Positions 9,536 to 21,034 of a stretch of 64,000 nt of DNA are shown here, piece by piece (position 1 is the first letter of the stretch; each line of letters begins with the position of its first letter). A model generated the notes under the pieces. That model searched no databases, was not told the DNA's origin, and saw nothing but the letters and a program-made list of their open reading frames with translations. This stretch comes from Steromphala cineraria (Eukaryota > Mollusca > Gastropoda > Trochida > Trochidae), in NCBI GenBank assembly GCA_916613615.1, contig OU744736.1, positions 16,751,724 to 16,815,723 of the forward strand, given 5' to 3'. Both the position numbers and the translations under genes were made by a program.

Positions 9536-9631
9536 CCTAAAGTAAACCCAACTCACCACTGTCAGGGCTACAGAGAAGCTGATAGCTACAGCAAGGAACT
9601 GTAGGACAGACAGGTAGGATGTGATCATCAT
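9536..9631 (-). CDS. Kunitz gene C, exon 1 (signal peptide, frame-damaged)
   Basis: ATG ATG at 9626-9631 starts MMITSYLSVLQFLAVAISFS, a hydrophobic secretion signal like those of genes A and B. Donors are GTGAGT after 9557 or GTAAGT after 9536. Both leave phase 0, whereas exon 2 needs one carried nucleotide. Compared with gene B (97 nt to the equivalent donor) it is 96 nt, so one base has been lost after the signal region. Confidence 0.6.
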
Positions 9632-9670
9632 TGGTGTTTGCTGCAAAGTGGTACGCAATTTCAATTGAAA

Positions 9671-9680
9671 GTATATAATA
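9671..9680 (-). promoter_or_regulatory. Putative TATA box of Kunitz gene C
   Basis: A TATA-like AT run (TATTATATAC on the minus strand) about 40-50 nt upstream of the first ATG. Equivalent TATA-like runs sit at the same place in genes A (24053-24060) and B (15557-15567), although neighbouring sequence differs, which supports a conserved core promoter. Confidence 0.4.
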
Positions 9681-12565
9681 CATATAACGTCCTGAGCAAT
9701 TAGATTCATTATGATGCTTAATTAAACACTTGTCATAGAATCCTGCCGCCAAGTCTTGTCAAATATTTTTTGCGAGCTGTGTACAATTTGATGACAAGTT
9801 ATCTTTTTGATCGTTTCATTTATTATAATTTCATTTATAATTTGAATTTTAGGAGGCTCTTTATATGACCATATATGGAGTCACAATTAAGTATATTGTT
9901 AAGTGATAAGACATAAATGACATCTATGACGGTTTTCGACATCTAACAGACAAGGTTGCCAATCAACTTCTAAAGCGTGACAGCAATGTAAATTAACATT
10001 GATAAAAACATTATTTCAAAACAGAGTATTGTGCATTTAGTACACTTCTTGAAGCACATTGTACAATAGAAGACAGCAAATTGGACGAACTTAGCTTACA
10101 GATCATTATGCATAGCAACCTATTTCTTCAATATTGATAGGCACTTATTGAGTGACATACCTTAGGAACAGTCGGGAAGTATTGATATTAAGGGGACCAA
10201 TTGCGTGTAGATTAATAAACAATTTAGGCTAGAAACAACTAGTGTTAACCCATTATATGATACCTACACAACCTCTGCTAACATTTATAAATATCTTCTA
10301 TTCTCGACAAATCCTATAATTAAAAAATGTATTTGCAACAGGAATACTGTTATTATGATTCAACATTTTACTAACGTCTGTCTACATTTGTCCTGATTGA
10401 ACGGTTGAAGCCACTAAAGTTTGGTAATGGGAAGTATGATAAAACAAATTATTCGAAAGATTCTCTGGCAAAAGCAATTTCACGGATTGAAACAGAGGTC
10501 ACTTGGGAAGTTTTATGTTAAGTTACCTCAGGGGATGAGAATAGCTGTAGGACACGAAATAATTTGTTCAGATATCCTTTAACTTGAGATTTTGCGCAAA
10601 ATGAAGCTCTCATGGTTTGACAAATGAACATTCATCAATATTCTTATCTATGAATCTTACTTGTGACAGTATATGTCAATCTGTTATATATGCCATTATT
10701 ACCCAAATATAATTGTATCATATAAATATATATCATGTCTCGTGAATTAAATAAACTGAAAAATAACATGAATATTGTATGTGGGTAATCCTCATTATGA
10801 ATGTCTGAACGTCTAATTTATTATAAAATATTTAAAACCATTAAATTAAAATTCAAAAATAGTGAATCAAACCTTGGTTAGATTAATCGTATTCAGTATT
10901 ATAAAGTGATTGTTTTGATCATTAAACCAAGTTCATTCAATCCATATCACCTATTCAACAATTAGTTGATACGATATTTCAAATAGAAAAGTAAAAGCCA
11001 CGGTCTTTATAAATAAAAGTTCAGAGACGGGTTGTTCATTGGGAAAAACTGAACCTCTTTCATTAGTAAAAAGCTGCTACAAACAAACAAGTAAACTCAT
11101 TTTTCACACCTAAGGAATTGAAATTATTCTTGAATAAACAGTTGTATTAATCAAAAAACTCATAAATAAAAAACACAATGCCCTTTAGATTGATCATATC
11201 TACGAAATCCATTACTAAAGTATTGTGTAGTTTTGTCAGAAGCAAATACGTCTACTTGTACATAGATTATGATGGATGCGTTCTTCTCAAACTTACTCGC
11301 TATTCATAAAATGCAGATAAAAGGCTCCTTTAACCTTACGGTTAGCAATCGTAAAATATGTGGTATTTTCTAATCTAACTAAAAAGAACAATCGTTCGAA
11401 GAATACTTTATAGTGTTATTTAATTTTTTGTTAAATTTTACTTTAAATAATTTGTTCAAAAATCAAAGTGATGTAACACAAATGTTAATTTACAAGGAAG
11501 ACATATTCTATGTGAAATCAATAAATGTGCCTATTGACAATATTGAAACATGGTAGGGGTCTATCTAGGGATTCTATTTCTCACCGGTACCCTGCCTACA
11601 TTAAAAGAAAATTTCAACAAAACCTTACCCAGACATCAATTACTTTATACTAACTACTGCAAATATGAGTTGTTGTTAACGTGTCGAAACTTAATACACC
11701 ACATTTAAATTATTTTGCCTGCTGTTTCAAATTTCTTGTTATATTCAGTTTGAGAGGCCTCACAAATGTGCATATTTATTAATACCTTGTGAAAAGTACA
11801 AAGCTATCAAATATAATTCAAACAAAACTTTAACGTGTTTATTCTTACAACAAATACAATTGTTTATTGACATCACATTGTTTGTTCTTGATTGTATTCT
11901 TTCAAAGCAATGTACCGCACACATTTGGAAACTAACAGAAAAGACATATTTCCTGTCAACTTGACAGCAGAAAATACAGCATTGTGATATTCAGACTAAA
12001 ACGAAAAAGACTTTGTATTTTATAGCTGTTCAAACACACATGAGGTGCATCAATCGCATTTGTCAAAATTATTTTTCGACAGAAGCTTTGAAATTTAAGT
12101 GTAAAATTGATGAATTAAGTAAGTGTAGATAGAAAACGATGTATTCGATAAACTGCAATTTATTTTACATTAATTTGTTGTCGCGTCATTGCTGCAGAAC
12201 GTTTTTAAACAGCAAAAGTTTTAAATTTCTCTTTGTATTTCGCCTTGTTAAGGAGATTCCAAATGATCGGGTTCTTAAAAGCGTGTTTTTCACAAACATG
12301 AAATGATGTTTCCAAACTATAAATCAAACTAAGTTGATGTGGAAATCATAAAATCATGATTCAGTCGTATCAATCACCCTTGGATTAAATTATCTTGCAA
12401 TTTGTTTAGTTGTGTTAAATGTCAGTTACTGCAGAAAGAGATAACCGTACAATTTTGTTTTGACATGATTGTTTTTAAGCTTTCACTAAAATAATCATTG
12501 TTGATGCTGTCATTTTCAGCCTTCCAGAAGAAAAGTAAAATGTTGCCTTCTACTCTAATTCACCA
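9681..12565. other. Intergenic, between Kunitz genes C and B
   Basis: No gene recognised. AT-rich. The part at 11090-11290 is homologous to 27220-27400 upstream of gene A (shared CTTAGGAATTGAAATT-like and CTACTTGTACAT-like stretches in the same order), so it belongs to the duplicated 5' flank. The 3' UTR of gene B should occupy the right-hand end; TTTATT near 12166 could be its polyadenylation signal, but this is weak. Confidence 0.5.
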
Positions 12566-12815
12566 TTAGTCAAGACAAGCGTCCTGACATTCATTAAGTG
12601 TTTGGAATCGGTTTGAGTTTCCATTGCATCCACCATAAATAAAGCTCTCGCACTTGTTTGTACTCATGTTAAAGAAGAAACGAGGGAATGCCGCCCTGCA
12701 CCGTCCGGCAAACTTGGGCTGTCCACAAAGGCATCGGTCACTGCATTGCTGTCTGGTGGCGAATCTATTGGCGTTACCTCCCTTACCAGTGTAAGTGAAC
12801 TCCTCACACCGTTGG
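12566..12815 (-). CDS. Kunitz gene B, exon 3
   Basis: Terminal exon with acceptor AG at 12816-12817 and stop TAA at 12566-12568. It encodes the second half of domain 3 ([13 protein letters not shown], Lys at the fourth-cysteine position) and a complete canonical domain 4 (spacing 8-15-7-12-3) ending CQDACLD. The reactive loop is GRCRA, P1 Arg. The exon itself is undamaged. Confidence 0.85.
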
Positions 12816-13229
12816 CTAAAAAAATAAGAAAATTGTAGTTCATCAGAGACATTTGTTTGTTGGTTCATTGTTCGTCAATCACGAAGCCCAGATATCATTC
12901 AATGATTATTTGGCACTTGATAAATTGCTTCAAATTTATAACTTAACAGTCGACCAAACAGAAAAAGATGTCCGCAATTCATCAATCTAGACCAAACAAC
13001 AGTTGACTCAACGAACAGCTGTACACAAACAAAGAAACGAGCATCCGTTTACAAAAAAAAGCATTGGCGAACCTAAGTGCCAACAACTGAGCCTCAGTCT
13101 GATTAAAATCGACCTACTGCCGAGGAATAAAAGTTTTACAATATTAACTCCATCGACCAATGAACATGTTAATTTGAATTCGGTTTCCTCTCCATTGAGT
13201 TCGACCGCAGCCCTGTAGGTGACCAATCA

Positions 13230-13435
13230 CAAGCCGCCGACAAAAGCCTTCGGTATCAGGTAGGGGCCATTCTCTCCCCACAGAGGCAACTCAGTCATAC
13301 CCCAGTTAGCTAATGGGTAGGGGCAAGTAACTCCTGTTTTGGCTGCGCTACACTGGCAATAACCATGCGAGGTTCATGTCCGCGGTGCGTTTAGAACTAT
13401 CAGACTGACTGAACCCCGTTAACAAAAACAAAATA
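13230..13435. other. GC-richer block in gene B intron 2
   Basis: Within intron 2 of gene B (12816-13798), this stretch is GC-richer than its surroundings and absent from the corresponding introns of genes A and C. It looks like an inserted element, but I recognise no terminal repeats, target duplication or coding capacity. Confidence 0.3.
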
Positions 13436-13798
13436 TTTACAAATATCCAAATACAAAACGTCAACAATTATCAATCATTCTGCGAAAGACTAACATCGAC
13501 AGCAAAAACGATTATCACAGTAAAAACAACTAGCATCAAACCAGAATCATTTACAACCATCAAAAACATGCATCACCAAGCTAGCATCAATTACATACCA
13601 TAAGCCCATGAATCAGCCTCGATACATATGTCAACAAGACAAAACTGGCAACCAATAACCGTCAAACATCAACCATAAACCTCACTAACCTCAACTCACC
13701 TATCAACAAACTAACAGCCACCAAACATCAGCAGGCAACATCTTACCATCAAAAGCAATTGTGAAAGAACCGAAAATCAAAATCCATACACAAATTAC

Positions 13799-14207
13799 CT
13801 CTTGGTGTTGAAGAAGAAAGATGAAATGTCCAGGGAGCAAGTGCCAGCATCTGCGGGTTGGGAACACAGACAGACGGTCGTACAGATACTCTTCTCGTAA
13901 AAAAAGTTCCGATTAGCACTTCAGCTACCAGTCTCGGTAGGAAACAACTCACAGCTTCCGGTCTTTGTGTTGAAGAAGTAGTTCTTAAATAGTTTTGAAG
14001 GAGGGAAATTACACGGTGTTGGCTCAGGAGGGAGCTGACAGACGCACTGTGTTGTACAGACTCTGTAGTCGGTGAAACTGTTTGGTCCTGTAGTGCACGT
14101 GTTCAGTGAACCAGTGGACTCACATCTTCCGGTTTCTTGGTTGAAGTAGATTCTTTCCTTGTCAGTGTCATTTATGCAGGGACGTTCTTGTAGCTCTTCT
14201 GAACAGG
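13799..14207 (-). CDS. Kunitz gene B, exon 2 (contains stop)
   Basis: A 409-nt exon with acceptor TAG at 14208-14210 and donor GTAAT at 13794-13798. It codes domain 1, domain 2 and half of domain 3. The nonsense codon is at 13921-13923. Domain 2 P1 is Asn. In domain 3 the second-cysteine position is Cys (AGTCSLD), unlike Gly in genes A and C, although the partner position in exon 3 is Lys. Gene B may therefore retain an ancestral cysteine that is now unpaired. Confidence 0.75.
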
Positions 14208-15414
14208 CTACAACAATAAAATTTAATAAAAATAAACAGAGTTAAGACAATTCCTGATATGATTGTGAAATTAGTTCAAATATTTGTATAAGATGTGCGT
14301 GATTAAAACAAATAAAGCTATGGAGTGTCCAGACCACTCAACTGTCTGAACGATCCCTGCTATCTCCTATGTGTAGCACCACAGCACACTCAACAGATTC
14401 AACAAAAGAGCCTGGGAGTTTTCTGGTGTGAAGAGCGGTTTTATCTGTCTACTTTAAAGTACAATTGCTGCAACTTGTAACCCTCCATGCACTCATTGTT
14501 CCCTAGGCCATCCTCCCTAATATCCCTCAAGCTCTTGTGGTAGGAATTTGCAGATAATTACATGTTTTATTTATAACTTTGTTACAGTGCTTATTCATTT
14601 TAGATTGGTTTGCAAACTCAGAGAAAACTTAACAAGGGGCACAGAAACAGACAATCTGATTAAATCTTGTCTCGCCATCGTTTGACAGGAATGGTGTAAT
14701 GGATTTTTTTTTTCAAACAAAAAAGATACTTTTCAAAAGACATAACTGATGACACTTAATGAAAATCTGAGGTGATGGTACCTCAGTTATATCAGAAATA
14801 TATCAGAAATCCTTATCGTTGCAAATATGTGTTGATAATCCAAAATTGTGTTCAACGGCAGATATCGTTGATAGTAGGGTTTGAACAATTTCAATTTCGT
14901 GTACATTACATACCAAATTTTTGGCATCATCAAGTGAAGACATTAAATTGCTATGACGTCATAAACACAACGGCCCCATAACGTAATACTTTATAAAGGA
15001 GATGACATCAAAATGCCAATAGGGCCTACATCACTGCATGAGGAGTTTTACAGGCTCATATAGTGCATAGATGTACATTTTTCATTGAAACTAACTAAAA
15101 ATAATTTTAGATGATAAACAGAATCTCACCCTCGTGAAATCAAATATATTAACACACTTTGTGTTGGAAATTTGTAACTGTTATCAACTCGTTTTGGCAT
15201 CACGATAAGAATCTCCATATAAACATTGCTAATGTCTAATAACAAAAATGTATATTTATATAGACGTTGCTACTGTCCAATACCGAAGTTGTATATCCAA
15301 AGACCTTTTTTTTAAAGGAATGGTCTATGTCAAATTTCTAGACAAAATATAACGGTGATCTTTAAAAAAAAATTAAATATTAGGATGCAAAACTATTCAA
15401 CGACCTGCACTTAC

Positions 15415-15511
15415 CCTGAAGATACCTCTTATTACCATGGTTACGGGCCACGGAGGAACTGATAACAACAGCAAAGAACAACAGCACAGACAGGTTGGGT
15501 GAGATCATCAT
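15415..15511 (-). CDS. Kunitz gene B, exon 1 (signal peptide)
   Basis: ATG ATG at 15506-15511 starts MMISPNLSVLLFFAVVISSS followed by VARNHGNKRYLQ. It is a typical secretion signal with likely cleavage after SVA. The GTAAGT donor at 15409-15414 gives phase 1, matching exon 2. A weaker GTAATA donor at the position used by gene A (after 15436) also gives phase 1, so the N-terminus of the mature part may vary by seven residues. Confidence 0.75.
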
Positions 15512-15556
15512 TGGTGTTTGCGTCAACGTAACAAGAAACTTCAATGGTAATCATAT

Positions 15557-15567
15557 GATATATAAAC
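15557..15567 (-). promoter_or_regulatory. Putative TATA box of Kunitz gene B
   Basis: GTTTATATATC on the minus strand, about 50 nt upstream of the first ATG, at the position of the TATA-like runs of genes A and C. Confidence 0.45.
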
Positions 15568-15862
15568 ATAATGTCCTGAGCAATAACATTTTACGCTTGT
15601 CACAGAAACCTGACGCCAAATCTGTCATCAAATACTTTTCGTGAGCAGTGTACCATATGCTGGCAGTTTTTATGATATAGTATTTTATTTATTCAGACGT
15701 AATTTTAACGTTTAGAAACCTCCTGATAATGTTTATGATCGTTTATTGAGTCACGAAAACCCTTTCATACATAAATCAATACATTATTGGTATAGATAAT
15801 AATTGTCAACGTATAACAGACAAAATTGTAAATCCACTTCCTTGACTTGACATCAACATTTA

Positions 15863-15925
15863 TCATAATCATAATCATAATCATAATCATAATCATAATC
15901 ATTATCATTATCATAATCATAATCA
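15863..15925. repeat. ATAATC/ATTATC hexanucleotide microsatellite
   Basis: About ten perfect or near-perfect hexamers. It makes a spurious poly-Ile reading frame on the plus strand. Confidence 0.9.
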
Positions 15926-18242
15926 GGTCAGAGGAGTTTTATAAAAAGGAACATCGATTAAATGAAGATTGTAAAACTAACCATAACACAATTAATATTT
16001 ATAACTCATTTCTCAGATACTCTAATACTTTAGTGTAAATAAGCTCAAGTCAATCACTTCAACCCATGAATCAATTTGAAAACTATGGGTTAAAGTTAAG
16101 AGAAGAGAAAATGTAGCGCAATAAGTATTTGAATTAACTTGTAGAAGTATTTTAAAGTATAATATACATTCTACATTAATGATGTCTATTTACCAGGAAT
16201 ACCTTTTAACAGAGAGGAATATGCAGTGACTTGCTTTTAACATTGGTAGAATTGTGCAAAACAAGTATTTATCATAATGCTATTTGAACACTATAAAGGC
16301 AAGAGTGAAAGCAAAAGATGAAAGAAGGAAGATTTCTTAAAGTTAATTATACTCCCATTCTAAGCTCAGCTACGCTAAGATAACCATTTTAAAGGTATGT
16401 TATGCAGGTAGTTTGCCTTTAATTACGACTTATAAACTAGAATGTTGTTTGAGTTAGATTAAGTATTCTTCCACATGAACAACTGTTAGCTCTGATTCAT
16501 CAGAGGGTGAAGAAACATTACAAATGAAAACTTGTTCTTGTACATATTGAAACAAATAGAAAAGTATAAGATGATATAGAATCTTTGGAATAAATGTTTA
16601 TTTCATATTCTAGGAAACAATTATTTTCATATTTTATACATTATTATGTATTATATTCATAACGATTCATACATTTAACAGTTAATATCATCTACCAACA
16701 GTTTTACAGTTTAAACCAATGTTGTTTTTGTTTTTTTTCTATTTTAATTTTTGTGAAACATTTCTGTTATTAGCAAATCCATTACATGTTTTTTTAATCA
16801 TTATAAAATGATGCATCAACAGTTTGCTAAGGAAAGGCCTTCATTTGCTGTTATTTTCATAACATAAGAAATTTATATTTTGTTTATAAGCAATATATAC
16901 ATACATGTATATAAAAATGAGAGTTGTTTTCTCACGTGAAGAAAGGTTGTATATCGGATGGTTCGGACTGGATCAATCTTCTTTAGTACTATGAATTCAT
17001 TTCGACCCTTATGTGGGTCTTTTCAAGTATGATTACAAATGGAAGGTAGCACATATTTATACAGGAACAAAACAATAAATTCATATAACCGACATTGTAA
17101 TGTGCTTAAACTGACAGTTAGGAAATCAGTCATGTGTTGTCAATCACGTCATGATTGCCTCAAGCACACTTTAGGGTGCAATTAGTACACAATAGAGTCA
17201 GTCAGCATTGGCGGATTTGTATTGTCTTATCAATCACTTGATGGTCAGAGAGGTGTTACGTATACTGTTATGTATATATATTGGTAATATTTACTGTACA
17301 TTTTAATATTGTTCGTCTCTCGTAACTCCAAAAGGAGTGGCTCTTTTAATGTTGTATATACTTTTATGTAACATTTTGAGGGGAGACGTTAATAACCAAT
17401 CTGTCTATCTGTTATCAAACAAGCAAGCTACTATATCACTATCACAAAACATCTTATGTGAGCTAACTGTTTAGGTACCACTGTTTAATATTGGACAATA
17501 TTTTCTGATAAAATATGTTTCTTTTCTTTCAAGACTCATTTTCTGACTTTGAGTGAACCTTGTAGAATGGGAAATATTAAATTTCCGATTGCTACATACT
17601 GCGGTGCTTGCTTATCTTGAGACCGTTTTATTAGAGCCATTAATTTGTTGTTTGTGGACCCGTACTCGCGCTTGTAAATTACTTGTTTGTAGGTGAGAAA
17701 AGAATTTAATATATTATATTTTAAGATTTGCAATTCATTGTGTGTTTAACTTGAAAATCTTTCCCAGTTTTAAATTTAAAACTTGGCCTTAATAACAGGA
17801 CAAGTGCCGCAGCTCTTATGATGGCATTTTGTTACTTCAGTTTCAGTGTTGTTAGTGCTGAATTTTGCTAGTTAATACCTTTTAAAAGTTATTTGGCTGT
17901 CGCTTGCTTCTAATGAAAAGTATTTCTCAAGCATTGCTTTCAGCTTTTTATCTTGGTTTAAAAGGTTTACGTTATCCTTAATTAGAGGGAACATATTAGG
18001 CTGTTTGGATTATGGGTACTGACAAATGTTTTGGTACGTTTTGCTACCATTTTTTCTTCTGGTTTTCTCAATTCTACAATGGTTGCTTTTTCAAACCCTA
18101 CAAATATGATAGACAAGGGTATTGAAAATGCAAAAAAAAAACCATTGTGGAATTAAGAAAACCAAAAGAAAAAACATGGTACCAAAAGTACCAAAACATT
18201 TGTCAATACTCATAATCCACAATATTTATTGGTTCATTCATG

Positions 18243-18605
18243 TTAAAGGGGCAGTAGCACGTTTTTAAAGGGAATATAAGGTGATGACAGGAAAATGAAA
18301 AATAATTGTTCCAATTGAAAAAAGAATTATTAAACTAAATGGAGCAGTAATAATTCAAATATATAATGTCAAGTTTAGCCATGCGATTTCCTTTTCTTAC
18401 AGAAAATGAATAAAAGGTGTTCCAAAAAAAATGGCCGCCAATGGATTTTATGTTAATCTTCATACTTTGTCCTCTGACTGTGGCTGATTGTGTAATAAAT
18501 CTCATTACACGAGCCAATCAAAATAATATATTTAGCAATAACATACAATTATCAATGCAATTTTTGAAATATATAATTATGAAAAACGTGCTACTACCCC
18601 TTTAA
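18243..18605. mobile_element. MITE with AAAGGGGCAGTAGCACGTTTT termini
   Basis: A 363-bp element whose ends are inverted repeats (GGGGCAGTAGCACG at left, CGTGCTACTACCCC at right), flanked by TTAA on both sides. A second full copy is at 29814-30163. It has no coding capacity. A TTAA target is used by piggyBac-like transposases, so it is probably mobilised by such an enzyme; no autonomous relative is present here. Confidence 0.8.
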
Positions 18606-20784
18606 GGTAGAAGGATTTATTCAAGGATTATGAAATTGAAAACCGTTGTTCCAGGGGAGCATTATAGCGTGTGTTTTAGATTTATTGGTGGCTAAAAAGC
18701 GTTCTCATATTGTGGTTTATTTGGGATTTTTTTATGCATGCCTTCATATCAATGAAATTGAATATCCATCCAAAATTTACTTTTCAATGGTCACGGTGAC
18801 ATAAGTGAATGTGTATATTCATTTTCAATATATCCTAAAAAAAATACCATTACCAAAAGTTACTGCGGTTGGTTATCGTTGATTATTTTTGACTAAACGG
18901 TACTTCCCAGTCGCGGTAAATTGTATTTTCTGTTTGCAAGTTGTTGTTTAAATAACAATGTGGTTAACTGCAAATTGGATGGAAAATATTCAAAAAGAAA
19001 AACCAACAAATTCAATTTGCTATAATTTGTAGCATTCTGATAAAAAGTACAAAATTCTTTTATTTTTTCGGAACTAGTCCTAAGAGTGCCGGATTTCTTC
19101 TCTCTTATTTCAATCTGAATCTTATGACAGATAACATATACGAGTTTTGGTCACAAGTAATTGGTTGATTGATAAGACAGAACAAGTCAACCAAATTTGT
19201 GTATTGCTTAGCTTCCTTTCTTTAACATTGCACTGATATTAGCATTGACCTCTGGTCACCTCAATGCTTTGTAAAAGACATCCCAGAAAGTGTGAACTTT
19301 TTCAATACCCGTTCAAAGGAATATTCATTAAGTATCATCGTATGACATAAAACACTTTTAAGAGAAAAAGCAAATGCTCACAAAATGAATAATTGTCCAA
19401 TCAATGAATGAATAATCACTGAACATAATGAGACAAATGACAAGCATGAGAATGAAACAAACCATTTTTATGAAACAATCACTTTATTCGCAATAAATGA
19501 TAATCTGGTCGAATCTGATATGTACATTAGTAGTTACTCTCTACAGACGGATGAACTACAAACAAACTTTAACTGTGACTCCCCCACTTAGTAGTAGGGT
19601 GAATAAAGGACACACTTCAAGGAATTCTGATCAAACTGTACATTGTTACCTTTTTCCCACAGTCATGTAAGTTTGACATAGGAAAAAAGTGCATAAAAGA
19701 AAAGAGGCGAAGAAAATCTTCTATGAAGCCCTCAAACTTAGAAATTCAAAAAAGGTTTGTTTAATACAGTCTACATTAGTTTCCAGACATCATTGTTTTT
19801 TCAAGATTGAGAAGAACCAACTGAAAACTAAAGAGTGCATTCTTTGTTTGTGTGTGGGAAAAACCTTCAATGAATTAAAAAGATTGATTTGAATGTTACA
19901 TGTGGGTGTACTCAGTTCACTTTTATTTACTACGATACATAAACTAATTGGATGCTCATGGACAACATAATGAATCGAGCATAAACAGAATAACTTCTTA
20001 CAGATAAAAACATGGAGCCCTGACACATTCCTTATTCAAACTCTTGTGTTGCACGCATTTAGTTGAATTTGTGATTTAAAACGTTGCTTTGTAAAACATA
20101 AGGTTTTGCATGATTTAATATCACAGGCTTAAAAATAATTTAAAAACTAAAAAAGTTATTTAAATGTTTTCAATATATTTATTTGAGGTGTGTTCTCTTC
20201 CTCATTGAAACTTTCAAATCTAATATTTAATATTTTAAAACTTTATTCATGATTATACCTAATTTATATCAGATTGCTTCTGGTCGGAGCATGGACAAGT
20301 TGTACCATAATGTGTCAAGAATATTATGAAATGTTCCCTCCTTAGATCTTATTTTTACTTCACGATTATTCATAGTTTTCAATCATTAGTTATGAGGAGC
20401 CAACAGCCAGAGATGATGAATACCTCCTTGGACAATAACTCGGTCTTAGAATAGCAGAAAATCCAAGCCAAAATCCTAGGTACCAATCATAACTCTTATA
20501 CAAAGAAATGGAACAATTTAAATAAAATGCCTTGCCTTGTCCATTGCAGCAGGAACCATCTCTTCATTCAGCATCAACTAACTGTTAAAAACTTACAAAA
20601 CCTTAGATGAACAAAACTGACATATAAGAGAATCAACTGTCAACAGTCAACAGAGTAAAAAGAAATGACACCTTTACAAGATTTAAACAATCTTTTTAAT
20701 CCTCTTGAAAAAACTTACAGTTACAACTGTTAACTACTGCATGGCAGAAACAGATGAAATGGTCCGTTGAACTATCATTTATCA

Positions 20785-21034
20785 TTAGTCCAGACAAGCG
20801 TCCTGGCATTCGCCAAGTGTTTGGAATCGGTTTGAGTTCCCCCTGCATCCACCATAAATAAAGCTCTCGCACCTGTTCGTCTTTTTGTTATAGAAGAAAC
20901 TAGGAATGGCCGCTCGACAAGGGCCGACAACTCTGGGCTGTCCACAAAGGCATCGGTCACTGCATTGCCGTCTGGTGGCGAATCTGTTGGCGTTACCTCC
21001 CTTTCCAGTGTACGTGAACTCCTCACAGCGTTGG
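20785..21034 (-). CDS. Kunitz gene A, exon 3
   Basis: Acceptor AG at 21035-21036; stop TAA at 20785-20787. It encodes the end of domain 3 and the canonical domain 4 ending CQDACLD, with reactive loop GPCRA. Confidence 0.88.

Larger units (their letters stand above)
1..9631 (-). pseudogene. Kunitz gene C, LINE-interrupted, probably damaged
   Basis: Third copy of the tandem Kunitz family. Exon 1 is 9536-9631 (or 9557-9631), the intact exon 2 is 1746-2154 and exon 3 is 1-229. A LINE with a 747-bp target duplication lies between exon 1 and the intact exon 2, and a 3'-truncated second exon 2 sits at 8280-8575. Exons 2 and 3 are open and would still give a four-domain product. Exon 1, however, is one nucleotide shorter than in gene B when ended at the shared GTAAGT donor, and every obvious donor leaves phase 0 where exon 2 needs phase 1. 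I call it a probable pseudogene. An unseen alternative first exon could rescue it. The stop codon lies outside the window. Confidence 0.6.
12566..15511 (-). pseudogene. Kunitz gene B with nonsense codon in domain 2
   Basis: Middle paralogue. Exon 1 is 15415-15511 (alternative donor after 15436), exon 2 is 13799-14207 and exon 3 is 12566-12815. Phases are compatible (1, then 2). Exon 2 has TGA at 13921-13923 in place of the TGC for the fourth cysteine of domain 2, in the otherwise conserved GSCSAN motif. The predicted product would stop after about one and a half domains. Everything else is well preserved, including splice sites and domain 4, so inactivation looks recent, or the allele is polymorphic. 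A sequencing error cannot be excluded. Confidence 0.7.
15568..20784. other. Intergenic, between Kunitz genes B and A
   Basis: No gene recognised. Contents listed separately: a hexamer microsatellite and a TTAA-flanked MITE at 18243-18605. The region 19200-20000 aligns in order with 28110-29190 upstream of gene A (shared CATTGCACTGAT, AATGAATAATCA, CAGACATC and TTTTTTCAAGATTGA), marking the duplicated 5' flank. The block at 16940-17260 (CGACCCTTATGTGGGTCTTT and following) looks like an old inserted repeat that I cannot classify. Confidence 0.5.

Noticed and set aside
15847..16038. Plus-strand frame with a run of isoleucines
   Set aside because: Translation of the ATAATC hexamer microsatellite.
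16940..17260. Possible retroelement end around CGACCCTTATGTGGGTC
   Set aside because: A short inverted pair is visible, but no termini, coding sequence or second copy in the window; left unclassified.
19689..20026. Frames of 67 and 78 codons on both strands
   Set aside because: They lie in a non-coding flank block shared with 29000-29190, where the frames are not conserved.
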